Assembly: GCF_017875735.1 (NCBI RefSeq)
Contig: NZ_JAGGMZ010000001.1
Location: 1,984,001 to 2,048,000 of the forward strand
Length of the DNA stretch: 64,000 bases
Source: Arthrobacter sp. CAN_C5
GTDB taxonomy: Bacteria > Actinomycetota > Actinomycetes > Actinomycetales > Micrococcaceae
Direction: 5' to 3'
In this document: piece by piece, positions 56,747 through 64,000 of the stretch
Numbering within the stretch: the first letter of the stretch is position 1
Layout: the number at the start of each line of letters is the position of its first letter
Notes under the pieces: model-generated
Database searches by the model: none
What the model was told of the DNA's origin: nothing
The model's input: only the letters and a program-made list of their open reading frames with translations
Translations under genes and position numbers: made by a program

Positions 56747-56864
56747 GGACCCATTCTCCCGCGGCGGGGAAATTGTGGAGATAGACATTAGTGGTGATCC
56801 TGGTTCTCGCCCTACGAACTAGACGAAGTTGCTACGAAGTACTGGCCTCACCCAACCCTGACAC

Positions 56865-57290
56865 GTAGGGGGATCCGCTGCACTCATCGTACTCTCCAAA
56901 CTCGGTGAATTGCGCTTAGCGCTGGACCTGGCGCACGAGCTATGGCCTAACGATGAGATATCAGCGAGTTCTGCGGTTCAACTCATTCAAGCCGGTCTCC
57001 TGAGCACCGAAACCGATACGCAATATGAAGCCGCAATGCTCCTGCGAAACAATACAAAACGCTTGGACGTATTTGAGAATCAATATGAATGGCCCCGTGT
57101 ATTGGACCACTGGCCGATTGCATTCCCAGCGGATGTCCGCCTATTGATAGCCATTACTCTTCAGGAGTGGATTCGCGTACGCTCAGCAAGCGATCAGGAT
57201 TGGCGCCTCGAACTGATTCGAGAGGGGCTCGCGGTCGACCAAGACAAACGGATAGAGGGAACACTTAGGTCAATCCAGTTAATGCACTGA
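56865..57290 (+). pseudogene. Membrane protein gene, 3' half (split by the IS3 insertion)
   Basis: Open from 56862 without a start codon of its own until internal TTG codons; continues the frame of 54965-55307. It encodes a helical, acidic domain (LRLALDLAHELWPNDE.., YEAAMLLRNNTKRL.., LEWIRVRS-like LQEWIRVRSAS) that looks like a repeat of alpha hairpins. Its last 26 bp overlap the convergent gene at 57265. Confidence 0.65.
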
Positions 57291-57927
57291 GGTAAGACTC
57301 CGTTTGATGCAGGAGATTCAGAACAGCCTTCTTGGCGGCTTCCCCCCTCTTCTCCAAAAGCTCCAATTCCGCATCCTGTGCAGAAAGACCTCGAGACAGC
57401 CTCTGCTCTTCAGTAGCGTCATAGAATCTGGTTAGCTTGAGGTGCCGGTCGAGTAGCGCGACCGTCTTATGAGCTTCAGCAAGCGGGCTTTCATTCTTGA
57501 ACAAACCACGGTTGATGTTTCCGTCGAGGGACTCGATGTATTTGCGCAAATCGTAGACAAAATTAAAAACTTTCTGAAAAACCTCCTCGTTATCTGTCGG
57601 AAAAACGTTTGACTCGAGATCGACCATGGCTAGACGAAGCCCTTCCAAGGCTTTAGCAGCTGCGTCTGCACTGACCACAGGTGTAGTTACGTCTGTACTG
57701 ACCCCAGGTGTAGCTACGTCTGTACTGACCACAGGTGTAGCTACGTCTGCACTGACCACAGGTGTAGCTACGTCTGCACTGACCACAGGTGTAGCTACGT
57801 CTGCACTGACCACAGGTGTAGCTACGTCCGGACTGACCACAGGTGGCTGAGTATTTTGAAGATCCGTAGCAGACGAGATCTGCGCGTTTGCCCTTATAAG
57901 AACCGCAACATCCTCACGGGGGCTCAT
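57265..57927 (-). CDS. Hypothetical protein with a nine-residue tandem repeat
   Basis: 220-aa protein. Residues about 28-88 are six to seven copies of a nine-residue unit (SADVATPVV-like), encoded by 27-bp DNA repeats. The remaining C-terminal 130 residues are helical and charged (NEEVFQKVFNFVYDLRKYIESL.., LDRHLKLTRFYD..). No family recognised. It starts 3 bp after the stop of the 171-aa gene and is co-transcribed with it. The repeat tract could act as an extended linker. Confidence 0.6.
   Translation of the reverse strand: MSPREDVAVLIRANAQISSATDLQNTQPPVVSPDVATPVVSADVATPVVSADVATPVVSADVATPVVSTDVATPGVSTDVTTPVVSADAAAKALEGLRLAMVDLESNVFPTDNEEVFQKVFNFVYDLRKYIESLDGNINRGLFKNESPLAEAHKTVALLDRHLKLTRFYDATEEQRLSRGLSAQDAELELLEKRGEAAKKAVLNLLHQTESYLSALTGLT
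57670..57846. repeat. 27-bp tandem repeats, about 6.5 copies
   Basis: Units start at 57670, 57697, 57724, 57751, 57778, 57805 and (partial) 57832; consensus ACTGACCACAGGTGTAGCTA plus CGTCTGC. Neighbouring copies differ at zero to three positions. Period 27 keeps the reading frame of the gene. Confidence 0.95.
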
Positions 57928-57929
57928 TG

Positions 57930-58445
57930 CTAACGCACTAGGTTGAATGAAAGGTGAACTTCGTGACCAAGTACGGATAAGCCTTCCTGAACCGCCTGAT
58001 CGTCCAGCTTCTCAGAAATCAGAAGCTTGTCTTGCGCAAGTTCAATCAGTGATGAGATGCTCTGCAGGGCCGCAGCACAGGCGGGCGGTGTCTCCGGGCG
58101 TGAAGTACATGCTTTTATCAATTCGCGGCGTAGTTCTAAACCAATTGCAACACTGCCCGGGGTAGCCCCATCTGGATTGAAAAGGGCAACTTTTGATAAA
58201 TACTCTCCGAGCTCGCGTGCTATCTGTCCGGCCGTCCAACTATTGTGCGCTAGCTTTCGTTCATGTACCACTCTGTGACTAAGCGCAGCGAAGTTGGTCG
58301 TCTTGGTTCTCGAAGTACTTCCACCTAAACTGGCCATCGCAGCCTCGACTGATTCGCCCATAGCAATATATATGTAACGTCTTTCATCTGGAAGGATAAC
58401 AGTTTCCCTCGCCGGGTCAAGGGCACTCGAGAATATGAATATCAT
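57930..58445 (-). CDS. Hypothetical protein, 171 aa
   Basis: Unrecognised, mostly helical soluble protein. The N-terminus (ETVILPDERRYIYIAMGES) looks like a beta hairpin; the rest contains HRVVHERKLAHNSWTAGQIARELG in parts and LRRELIKACTSRPETPPACAAAL with two cysteines. The start is uncertain (ATG at 58445 or 58361), neither with a Shine-Dalgarno sequence. It is 226 bp downstream of the membrane nuclease-like gene, on the same strand. That gap has no clear gene. Confidence 0.5.
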   Translation of the reverse strand: MIFIFSSALDPARETVILPDERRYIYIAMGESVEAAMASLGGSTSRTKTTNFAALSHRVVHERKLAHNSWTAGQIARELGEYLSKVALFNPDGATPGSVAIGLELRRELIKACTSRPETPPACAAALQSISSLIELAQDKLLISEKLDDQAVQEGLSVLGHEVHLSFNLVR

Positions 58446-58671
58446 TTGGTGCGCTCACAACCACAAGATGGCGTGGTTCGAAACAAGAGCAAGGTTGAAC
58501 TTCCAGCCGGTCTACCCCGGCCCACCAGCACCTTGCACCCTGCGCCGTCGCCTGTCGCCAGCCTCAGCTGAGCCTGAGTCCTCGGGCTCGTATCCAGAAG
58601 ACAGCGCTTTCCCATTCAAGCCATAGCGACATTTCAGGAGCTCAAGGAACGGAGTTGTGAATTGTTTAAAT

Positions 58672-59673
58672 TCAGATCCCATGTCCACCCACAGAGCCGT
58701 CCAGTCCTTGCTCACCGATGAGCCTCACAATGGCATTCCTAATATCGATCGGATCATCACCGATGTTCCACATCGTGTACGTAAAGCTGTCGGGATACCT
58801 CGCTATGGCTTGCTTAGCGCTTGCGCTTAGATCCTGATTACCGATCAACAGTGCCCTGGATACTTCCCCTGAAGAATGTGAGGAGAGCAGCCTTGGACCG
58901 ACACTGCCCAACTCGCCAAGGATCTGTTCCACAACCCTACGGTCTATCAACCGAGACCGAAGTTTCGCCTCAATACCGATGAGTTGTCCGTCTTGCGTTT
59001 CAAGTATCCAGTCAAACCTTTGGCCATAGTTCGAGCGACTTTCGTGTATGTGCGCGCCTTCTGGAACAACTGACCGCAGAACGTGATCGACGGAGCGCTC
59101 GTAAACAGCGTATTCGGCGGCTGGACCGAGGAGTGGTGCGGGTATGGCCGCCAGTGAATCTTCCACCGCGTCCTTGACCACGGGATCCTTTGCCTCGCTG
59201 AACATTCCAAGTACTTCCCGCACTGTATCGGCCTGCAACTCGGAAAGAGATCCCTGTTCCGATAGGGATCGGAGGATTGATACAACGGCCAGAATCTCTC
59301 CAGATTGCTTCGTTCTGAACTCTTTGGCCTCAGAATAAGCCCACCTCAGCGTGGACCACCATTGATCTTCCGTATTTTTCCGCGCAGTTTCACTATTCGC
59401 GCGATCTGCGCTCCTGTTCGCGTCTTGGTTAAGCTGATTTGCTGCTCTTGTCTCAGAAACTTGCTGGTTAATTCCGTGCAGGGCTATCAATGCCGCGCCT
59501 ACAGCGAACAGTCCAGCCATCGGCGGACCGGTTAGAAAGTCATGTGCGAAGTTACCAAGATGAAAGAACACGTGGTCGCCCACCTCCACGAGTCGAACCA
59601 ACAAAGGGAGATGCTGGGACCACTGCCAGGCTAGCGCTGCTGCAAGAAAGCCGACCACCTGCTCTGCCGTCAT
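58672..59673 (-). CDS. Membrane-anchored protein with PD-(D/E)XK-like nuclease motif
   Basis: 333-aa protein. Hydrophobic segments at about residues 5-17 and 52-68 place the N-terminus in the membrane; a charged helical region (QWWSTLRWAYSEAKEF) follows. The C-terminal third has RFDWILETQDG..LIGIEAKLRSR: D221, E235 and K237 approximately, in D-x13-E-x-K spacing, the core of Mrr/PD-(D/E)XK endonucleases. Its ATG overlaps the stop of the restriction-modification gene (ATGA). Not recognised as a known family. A defence role is inferred from the motif and coupling. Confidence 0.65.
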   Translation of the reverse strand: MTAEQVVGFLAAALAWQWSQHLPLLVRLVEVGDHVFFHLGNFAHDFLTGPPMAGLFAVGAALIALHGINQQVSETRAANQLNQDANRSADRANSETARKNTEDQWWSTLRWAYSEAKEFRTKQSGEILAVVSILRSLSEQGSLSELQADTVREVLGMFSEAKDPVVKDAVEDSLAAIPAPLLGPAAEYAVYERSVDHVLRSVVPEGAHIHESRSNYGQRFDWILETQDGQLIGIEAKLRSRLIDRRVVEQILGELGSVGPRLLSSHSSGEVSRALLIGNQDLSASAKQAIARYPDSFTYTMWNIGDDPIDIRNAIVRLIGEQGLDGSVGGHGI

Positions 59674-62600
59674 TCAAGAATATCCATACTTGGAAGGGCG
59701 GCAACGATCCGGTTTGTTTTAATCGAAATCGTAACGATCCGCTTAATCAGGTCAATGATGTATCGCGGATTATCAACTTCACGGCAATAATCATTGGGAT
59801 CGTTAGCGATCTGCGAATCCTTGTGCGTGGTCACCTGGTATCGGTCAAGAATCCACTCAAGCGCGGACTTGCCATTGACCTGGTACTCGAAGGCCTCGTC
59901 CGGGATTCCGGCAAGTGTAATGCGCGAGTTGTAGATAATCCGGGACCGGTCCTTCCGAGCACCGAAGGACATCTTCGTTACACGGTAATATTCGTATCGA
60001 GCCTCTTGTCCGTCGATGTCCCCTGAAGGCGCGAGCGATGAAGACATCTCTTCAAGAGGGTGGGGGTCCACCGTTTCGTAGTTGAGATGCAGATCGGCGA
60101 GACTGCGGCCAGCAAAGCTGAATCCCCAGAAGTCCTTCAACTTGGGGATACGTGGCAACATCTTCATTAGATCCGCCTTGTACGTCTCCCTGTATGCCTG
60201 GCTGTGCAGGAGGCCGTATACGTAATAGAAGACGTCTTCCTTACCTATCTTCGAATCCTTATAAAAGCTCTGGTAGGTAGCAAGTGTTGCCGCTGTCACA
60301 TTATCGCGACGAACGTACCCGTCCATGACAACGCTGTCTTTCGCTTTCAACGGCAGCTCGCCTTCAGGAAGCGGCTCGTACGTGTAGAGGCTGAAGAACT
60401 GCGTGGCGCTTAGTAGATTGAGGTCGGGCAGCACATCGACCATTAGAACCGACCAATCCTTGCGGTAGTCAGTAGTCATGCCGATCGCTCGGTTATGGTG
60501 GGCACGTGTTGGAAACAGCTTCGGCAAGGAGTACACATACTCATTTAGGATGCGATCGAAGTAAACATTTTGTTTGCAATACGGGCGATACACCGCTGGG
60601 CGAATTCTATCATGTGAGTAACGAATCTCCCGGCTGACTTCTGCGCTCTTTTTGAGTGCACGTGTCCAGCTGATTGACTTTGGATCATAATCCATCGCGA
60701 CGGTCAACCGGTTGTCTGACCGCTGGCGGTCGTATTCGTCAATCATCCCCGAGATGTTCGAAGTCAGCTTTTGCATCGAAAAGTTATATGCCCAACTGTC
60801 ACGAGCTGTAGTCAATCCTAGGCAATACGTCTCAAATAAGGGCTTCTTGGTGGTGACTCGCTTCGATGTTCTTACTCCGACCGGCTGAAAAGCGTCGTAC
60901 CGTTCGTCTCGTTGATTAACCCAGTCACCGTGCTCGTTTGGGACAATACGATCCCAATTTGTCCCTTCAATGGACTGCTCGGTGTCCAATATGTCGAGCT
61001 TCTGTTCTCTTGTTAGGTAATCGCCGATATCTCGATAGTGAATTTCCGTGGGGTCTGTGCTTGCGGAGTTTTTAATTAGCACGCAAACGGCAACCTGTGT
61101 GCGTGACCCGCTGCCGAATACCTTACCGCCTTCCTTTCGGGAGAGGTCGCCCGAAGTCCGTTGGTTTCCACGAAGGTTGTAGATGAACATCCGACTAAAC
61201 TCGTTCGCAAATGTCTTCCGTATCCCGTCCGCAGTGTTGGCGTCGATGAAACTGCCATTCGAAACGAAAGCTATGACGCCGTCGCGATTAATTCGATTTG
61301 AAGCCCAGCGGATGCTGCGAATGTACGAATCGTATAGATTGGCACTGTTGGTCGCGGTGCTGCTTCGGACGTAAGTAGCGGAAATTGAGGCATCCAAAAC
61401 GGGGTACGCCTGATTTTGGTTGTCGTCGTTCGCGTTGCTCTGTCCTGCTGAATACGGCGGATTCATCACAATAACCCGGATATCCTGCGTCTTCTGCCGC
61501 TGCACGCGCTCTGAGTTCTCCGGGAATACCACTGACTCGAACGCACCGTCCGATTCATTCAACTGGAAAGTGTCTGTCAGGGTAATACCCTCGAAGGGAA
61601 CATATCCGTGGTCTAGCCCTTGCCGCGTCGATTCCTCGGCGAACACAGCCTCGATGTTGATTGCCGCGATGTAGTAACTAAGCAGAACAATCTCGTTGGC
61701 GAAGAGTTCCTGCGTGTACTTTCGGTGCAAATCCTCCGGCTTGATTAGCCCGGTCTGCAACAGCCGAGTCAGGAACGTTCCTGTGCCCACGAAGGGTTCC
61801 AGGATGGATACGCCTTCATCGGATAGAGACTTGCCGAACTCAAGCCGCAGCGCTGCGTCTGCCGACCGGAGAATGTAGTCGACTACGGGGACAGGGGTGA
61901 ATACTATGCCAAGCCGGTCCGCGACGCGGGGAAAGGCATTACGGAAGAAGTTGTCATACAGCTCCAGAATGATTTTCTGCTTGGCGGCTGCGTTGTCGAT
62001 CGACTGTACTCGGGCTCGGACGGAATCGTAGAACTTCTCCAAGCCAGCGCGTTCCCTCTCGAAAGCCGAGTTCTCATCGAGTTGGTTCAGGATGTTCTGC
62101 ATCGCCACGGACACGGGGTTGTGCTCGGTAAAGTTGGAGTCCTTGAACATGGCGTCAAAGACGGGCTTGGTGACCAAGTGCTGAGCGAGCATCTCGACTG
62201 CCTGCGCTTGGTCGATGTCCGGGTTCAGGTTCGCTTGCAGGCCTTGAATGAAGTCATCAAAGGCTTCTCGATGTTCTGAGTTCGCTTCGTTCAGGAGGTT
62301 GTTGATGAGGGCGATATGCTTGCCGGCGATGTCCGCGATATCCTTGGACCAGTCTTCCCAGTACATACGATTGCCGCACTTGTCCACGATCTTCGCGTAG
62401 ACGGCGTCCTTCCACTCATTCACCGGGAACAACAGCTCGGGCTGCTCATAGACGGACTGGCTCTCGCCACTTTCGCGCTCGCCGCCTGCGTCACCGGAGG
62501 AATATCCACTTTGGGAGTTCGCGCCAACGTTGGTTTTGGCCTTCTTCTTCGGTGCCAGGTCGACAGTCTCGACGAGAATAGATTCGGGTGCTTTGGCGTT

Positions 62601-64000
62601 GAGCTCGATCTGGTTGATTGCGGCGTCCATCCGCTCATCGTGGGCGCGCAGAGCTTGCAGGACCTGCCAGACCACCTTGTACCGGTCGTTATCCCGAAGC
62701 GCCTCGGATGTGGACATACCGTCGGGGATGGCGATCGGCAGGACGATGTACCCGAACTGCTTGCCCTCGGCGATGCGCATCACGCGACCGACGGCCTGGA
62801 TGACGTCAACCATTGAGTTTCGAGGGTTGAGGAACAGGACAGCGTCCAGGGAAGGGACGTCGATGCCTTCGGTGAGGCAGCGGGCGTTGGTGAGGATCCG
62901 ACACTTCGGGTGATCGGTATCGAGCTCCTCCTTGAGCCAGTCCAGGCGCTCGGCGCGGGTAATGGCGTTGAAGCCACCGTCTACGTGTTTCACTTCGACG
63001 CTCAGGTCGTCTGTGACATCGTCGTTGTCGAGATTGGTCAGATGCACACGAACTAAGTCCCCAAACTCAGACTCGACGAGCTTGGAGGACTTAATGTCCC
63101 GATTGAAGGCGACCGCTCGGCGCATGGGAGCAGTGTCGTTGCCGAAGGACGCTTCATGCAGGCCGGAGCGGCGTTTGGCAAGCCCGTTCCAGCAGCCGAT
63201 GAGTTTCGCGACGTCGTCGATCTGCAATTCCATGTTGGAGTCCGCGAGCTGGTCTTGAAAGCTCGACACGACCTGGCTTTGCTCTACCCCCAAGACTAGG
63301 ACTTTGTAGTCGGTCAGAAGCTTCTTAGTGACTGCTTCGCCGAAGCCGATGCGGTAAAACACCGGCCCGTACATGCTCTCGTCGTCCATGGAGCACAGGA
63401 TTGCGTCGCGCTCAAGTGCTTTGTTCTTTGTGTCGTCGTTGAACAGGCGGGGTGTGGCTGTCATGTACAAGCGCTTCACGCCGGAAACGATGTCATTGCG
63501 GTGCACCTTCACAAAGTGGGATTCCGCAGTGCCGGCCAAGGTGGCACCGGTTGTCCGGTGAGCCTCGTCGCAGATGATCAGATCAAAGTCTGGAAGCCCG
63601 GCCTTCTGCGCCTGGGATACCGCTTCGATGGACTGGTAGGTGGAGAACACCACCGTCATGCCCTCATCAAGCTCGCGAGAGCCCATCGCGTCAAGCAGCG
63701 TGGTCCCATCCGTGGTGGCTGGGATCTGCAGGTCGTGGAGAGCGACGTCGGTAAAGTCTGAGTTTTTCTGCCGCCCGACCTTCGTATCAGAGCACACTGC
63801 ATAGGCGTGCAGGACCTGCGTCGTCTCATCCGACCATTCCTTAAGCGTCTGAGACATCAACGCAAGTGAGGGGACAAGGAACAGGATCCGGGCGTGGCCC
63901 TCCTGCTCAGCAAAACGCTCTGCGACCTTCAGCGCGGTGAAGGTCTTGCCGGTACCGCAGGCCATAATGAGCTTGCCGCGATGGTTAGTCTCAAAACCCT
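59670..64000 (-). CDS. Type ISP-like restriction-modification protein (helicase plus N6-adenine methylase), N-terminus missing
   Basis: At least 1442 residues; the frame is open past the right edge. SF2 helicase: Walker A CGTGKT (63942-63962), DEAH (63559-63570), TATPR (about 63450-63465) and motif VI AVGRVMRI. An N6_Mtase domain follows: SAM motif EPFVGTGTF (about 61773-61799) and catalytic NPPYS (about 61450-61465). A C-terminal part of about 500 residues is the likely target-recognition region. This order matches single-chain LlaGI/LlaBIII-type enzymes, whose Mrr-like nuclease would lie N-terminal, outside the window. Confidence 0.88.
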   Translation of the reverse strand, partial: GFETNHRGKLIMACGTGKTFTALKVAERFAEQEGHARILFLVPSLALMSQTLKEWSDETTQVLHAYAVCSDTKVGRQKNSDFTDVALHDLQIPATTDGTTLLDAMGSRELDEGMTVVFSTYQSIEAVSQAQKAGLPDFDLIICDEAHRTTGATLAGTAESHFVKVHRNDIVSGVKRLYMTATPRLFNDDTKNKALERDAILCSMDDESMYGPVFYRIGFGEAVTKKLLTDYKVLVLGVEQSQVVSSFQDQLADSNMELQIDDVAKLIGCWNGLAKRRSGLHEASFGNDTAPMRRAVAFNRDIKSSKLVESEFGDLVRVHLTNLDNDDVTDDLSVEVKHVDGGFNAITRAERLDWLKEELDTDHPKCRILTNARCLTEGIDVPSLDAVLFLNPRNSMVDVIQAVGRVMRIAEGKQFGYIVLPIAIPDGMSTSEALRDNDRYKVVWQVLQALRAHDERMDAAINQIELNAKAPESILVETVDLAPKKKAKTNVGANSQSGYSSGDAGGERESGESQSVYEQPELLFPVNEWKDAVYAKIVDKCGNRMYWEDWSKDIADIAGKHIALINNLLNEANSEHREAFDDFIQGLQANLNPDIDQAQAVEMLAQHLVTKPVFDAMFKDSNFTEHNPVSVAMQNILNQLDENSAFERERAGLEKFYDSVRARVQSIDNAAAKQKIILELYDNFFRNAFPRVADRLGIVFTPVPVVDYILRSADAALRLEFGKSLSDEGVSILEPFVGTGTFLTRLLQTGLIKPEDLHRKYTQELFANEIVLLSYYIAAINIEAVFAEESTRQGLDHGYVPFEGITLTDTFQLNESDGAFESVVFPENSERVQRQKTQDIRVIVMNPPYSAGQSNANDDNQNQAYPVLDASISATYVRSSTATNSANLYDSYIRSIRWASNRINRDGVIAFVSNGSFIDANTADGIRKTFANEFSRMFIYNLRGNQRTSGDLSRKEGGKVFGSGSRTQVAVCVLIKNSASTDPTEIHYRDIGDYLTREQKLDILDTEQSIEGTNWDRIVPNEHGDWVNQRDERYDAFQPVGVRTSKRVTTKKPLFETYCLGLTTARDSWAYNFSMQKLTSNISGMIDEYDRQRSDNRLTVAMDYDPKSISWTRALKKSAEVSREIRYSHDRIRPAVYRPYCKQNVYFDRILNEYVYSLPKLFPTRAHHNRAIGMTTDYRKDWSVLMVDVLPDLNLLSATQFFSLYTYEPLPEGELPLKAKDSVVMDGYVRRDNVTAATLATYQSFYKDSKIGKEDVFYYVYGLLHSQAYRETYKADLMKMLPRIPKLKDFWGFSFAGRSLADLHLNYETVDPHPLEEMSSSLAPSGDIDGQEARYEYYRVTKMSFGARKDRSRIIYNSRITLAGIPDEAFEYQVNGKSALEWILDRYQVTTHKDSQIANDPNDYCREVDNPRYIIDLIKRIVTISIKTNRIVAALPSMDILE

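Larger units (their letters stand above)
55308..56864 (-). mobile_element. IS3-family insertion sequence
   Basis: About 1.55 kb with overlapping orfA and orfB on the minus strand. GTAG flanks both sides (55304-55307 and 56865-56868), a plausible target duplication. Imperfect inverted repeats TGTCAAGGTGAATGAGGCC (from 55323) and, reversed, TGTCAGGGTTGGGTGAGGCC (to 56863) lie at or near the ends. The left repeat is 15 bp inside the boundary set by GTAG, so the exact end is uncertain. Confidence 0.85.
48410..64000. mobile_element. Integrated element with serine integrase, P4-type primase and defence cargo (right end outside window)
   Basis: Left boundary is placed at about 48410-48436, where a core gene is interrupted next to a large serine integrase. 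GC drops visibly from here on, genes become short and unrecognised, and the region carries its own primase/helicase, repeats, a resolvase, an IS and restriction genes. No virion or conjugation genes are visible. The right boundary is not in the window. Confidence 0.8.

Noticed and set aside
57670-57846. Possible CRISPR array
   Set aside because: Copies are directly adjacent without unique spacers and keep a coding frame with period 27; this is a protein-coding tandem repeat.
58460-58500. tRNA-like GGTTCGAAAC
   Set aside because: No matching stem or other tRNA arms around it.
58512-58715. 67-codon minus-strand ORF overlapping the end of the membrane nuclease-like gene
   Set aside because: No Shine-Dalgarno sequence, basic low-complexity end, and it overlaps a better gene.

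Overview
The window comes from a high-GC Gram-positive actinobacterium, most likely a member of the Micrococcaceae (Arthrobacter-like). The evidence is a GC-rich core with many GTG starts, RbpA, WhiA and OpcA, a SufR-SufB-SufD-Rieske-SufC-SufT operon, a BioYMN biotin transporter, and the gene order ctaA..ctaB-tkt-tal-zwf-opcA-pgl..secG-tpiA-pgk-gap..whiA-yvcK-rapZ-uvrC. That order is conserved in actinobacteria, including Mycobacterium. It falls into two unlike parts: a conserved chromosomal core (1 to about 48.4 kb) and a lower-GC integrated mobile element (about 48.4 kb to the right edge).

Core, 1-20 kb: the 3' part of pepN; a lipoate-protein ligase with swapped domain order; ribosomal protein L31 type B followed by a very strong terminator; a TrmH-type rRNA methyltransferase coupled to a TauE/SafE permease; an ABC ATPase; serB; two SDR enzymes (one FabG); a DUF3099 membrane protein with a tail-rich unknown; SURF1; an ABC-F protein; bioYMN; and the suf operon. 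sufR stands at the head of the suf operon, next to a perfect 16-bp palindrome that is a good candidate for its operator.

Core, 20-48 kb: a two-gene ABC exporter followed by ctaA (heme A synthase); a DapA-like aldolase converging on ctaA; ctaB (heme O synthase); then the pentose-phosphate operon tkt-tal-pgi-zwf-opcA-pgl. Next are rbpA, secG and the glycolytic trio tpiA-pgk-gap, then sod, whiA-yvcK-rapZ-uvrC, plsC, a HAD phosphatase, and uvrA with a near-consensus LexA box. A GntR regulator closes the core.

Mobile element, 48.4-64 kb: a reading frame that looks like the start of an MBL-fold hydrolase is cut after 21 codons. A large serine integrase starts 17 bp further on, so this junction is probably an attachment site. 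The element carries a P4-type primase/helicase followed by an AT-rich, iteron-like repeat region (candidate origin), several very small ORFs, a second small serine recombinase with a decayed 3' copy of a relative nearby, and an IS3-family insertion that splits a membrane-protein gene. On the minus strand at the right end is a defence-like block: a single-chain type ISP-like restriction-modification protein (helicase plus N6-methylase, running off the window), coupled by an ATGA overlap to a membrane-anchored protein with a PD-(D/E)XK-like motif, then two unrecognised genes, one carrying 27-bp tandem repeats. I see no capsid, tail or conjugation genes in the visible part, so it looks like a satellite or integrative plasmid-like island that carries a defence cargo.

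The core also shows a recurring small-scale pattern: short (13-18 bp) tandem duplications at or just beyond stop codons.
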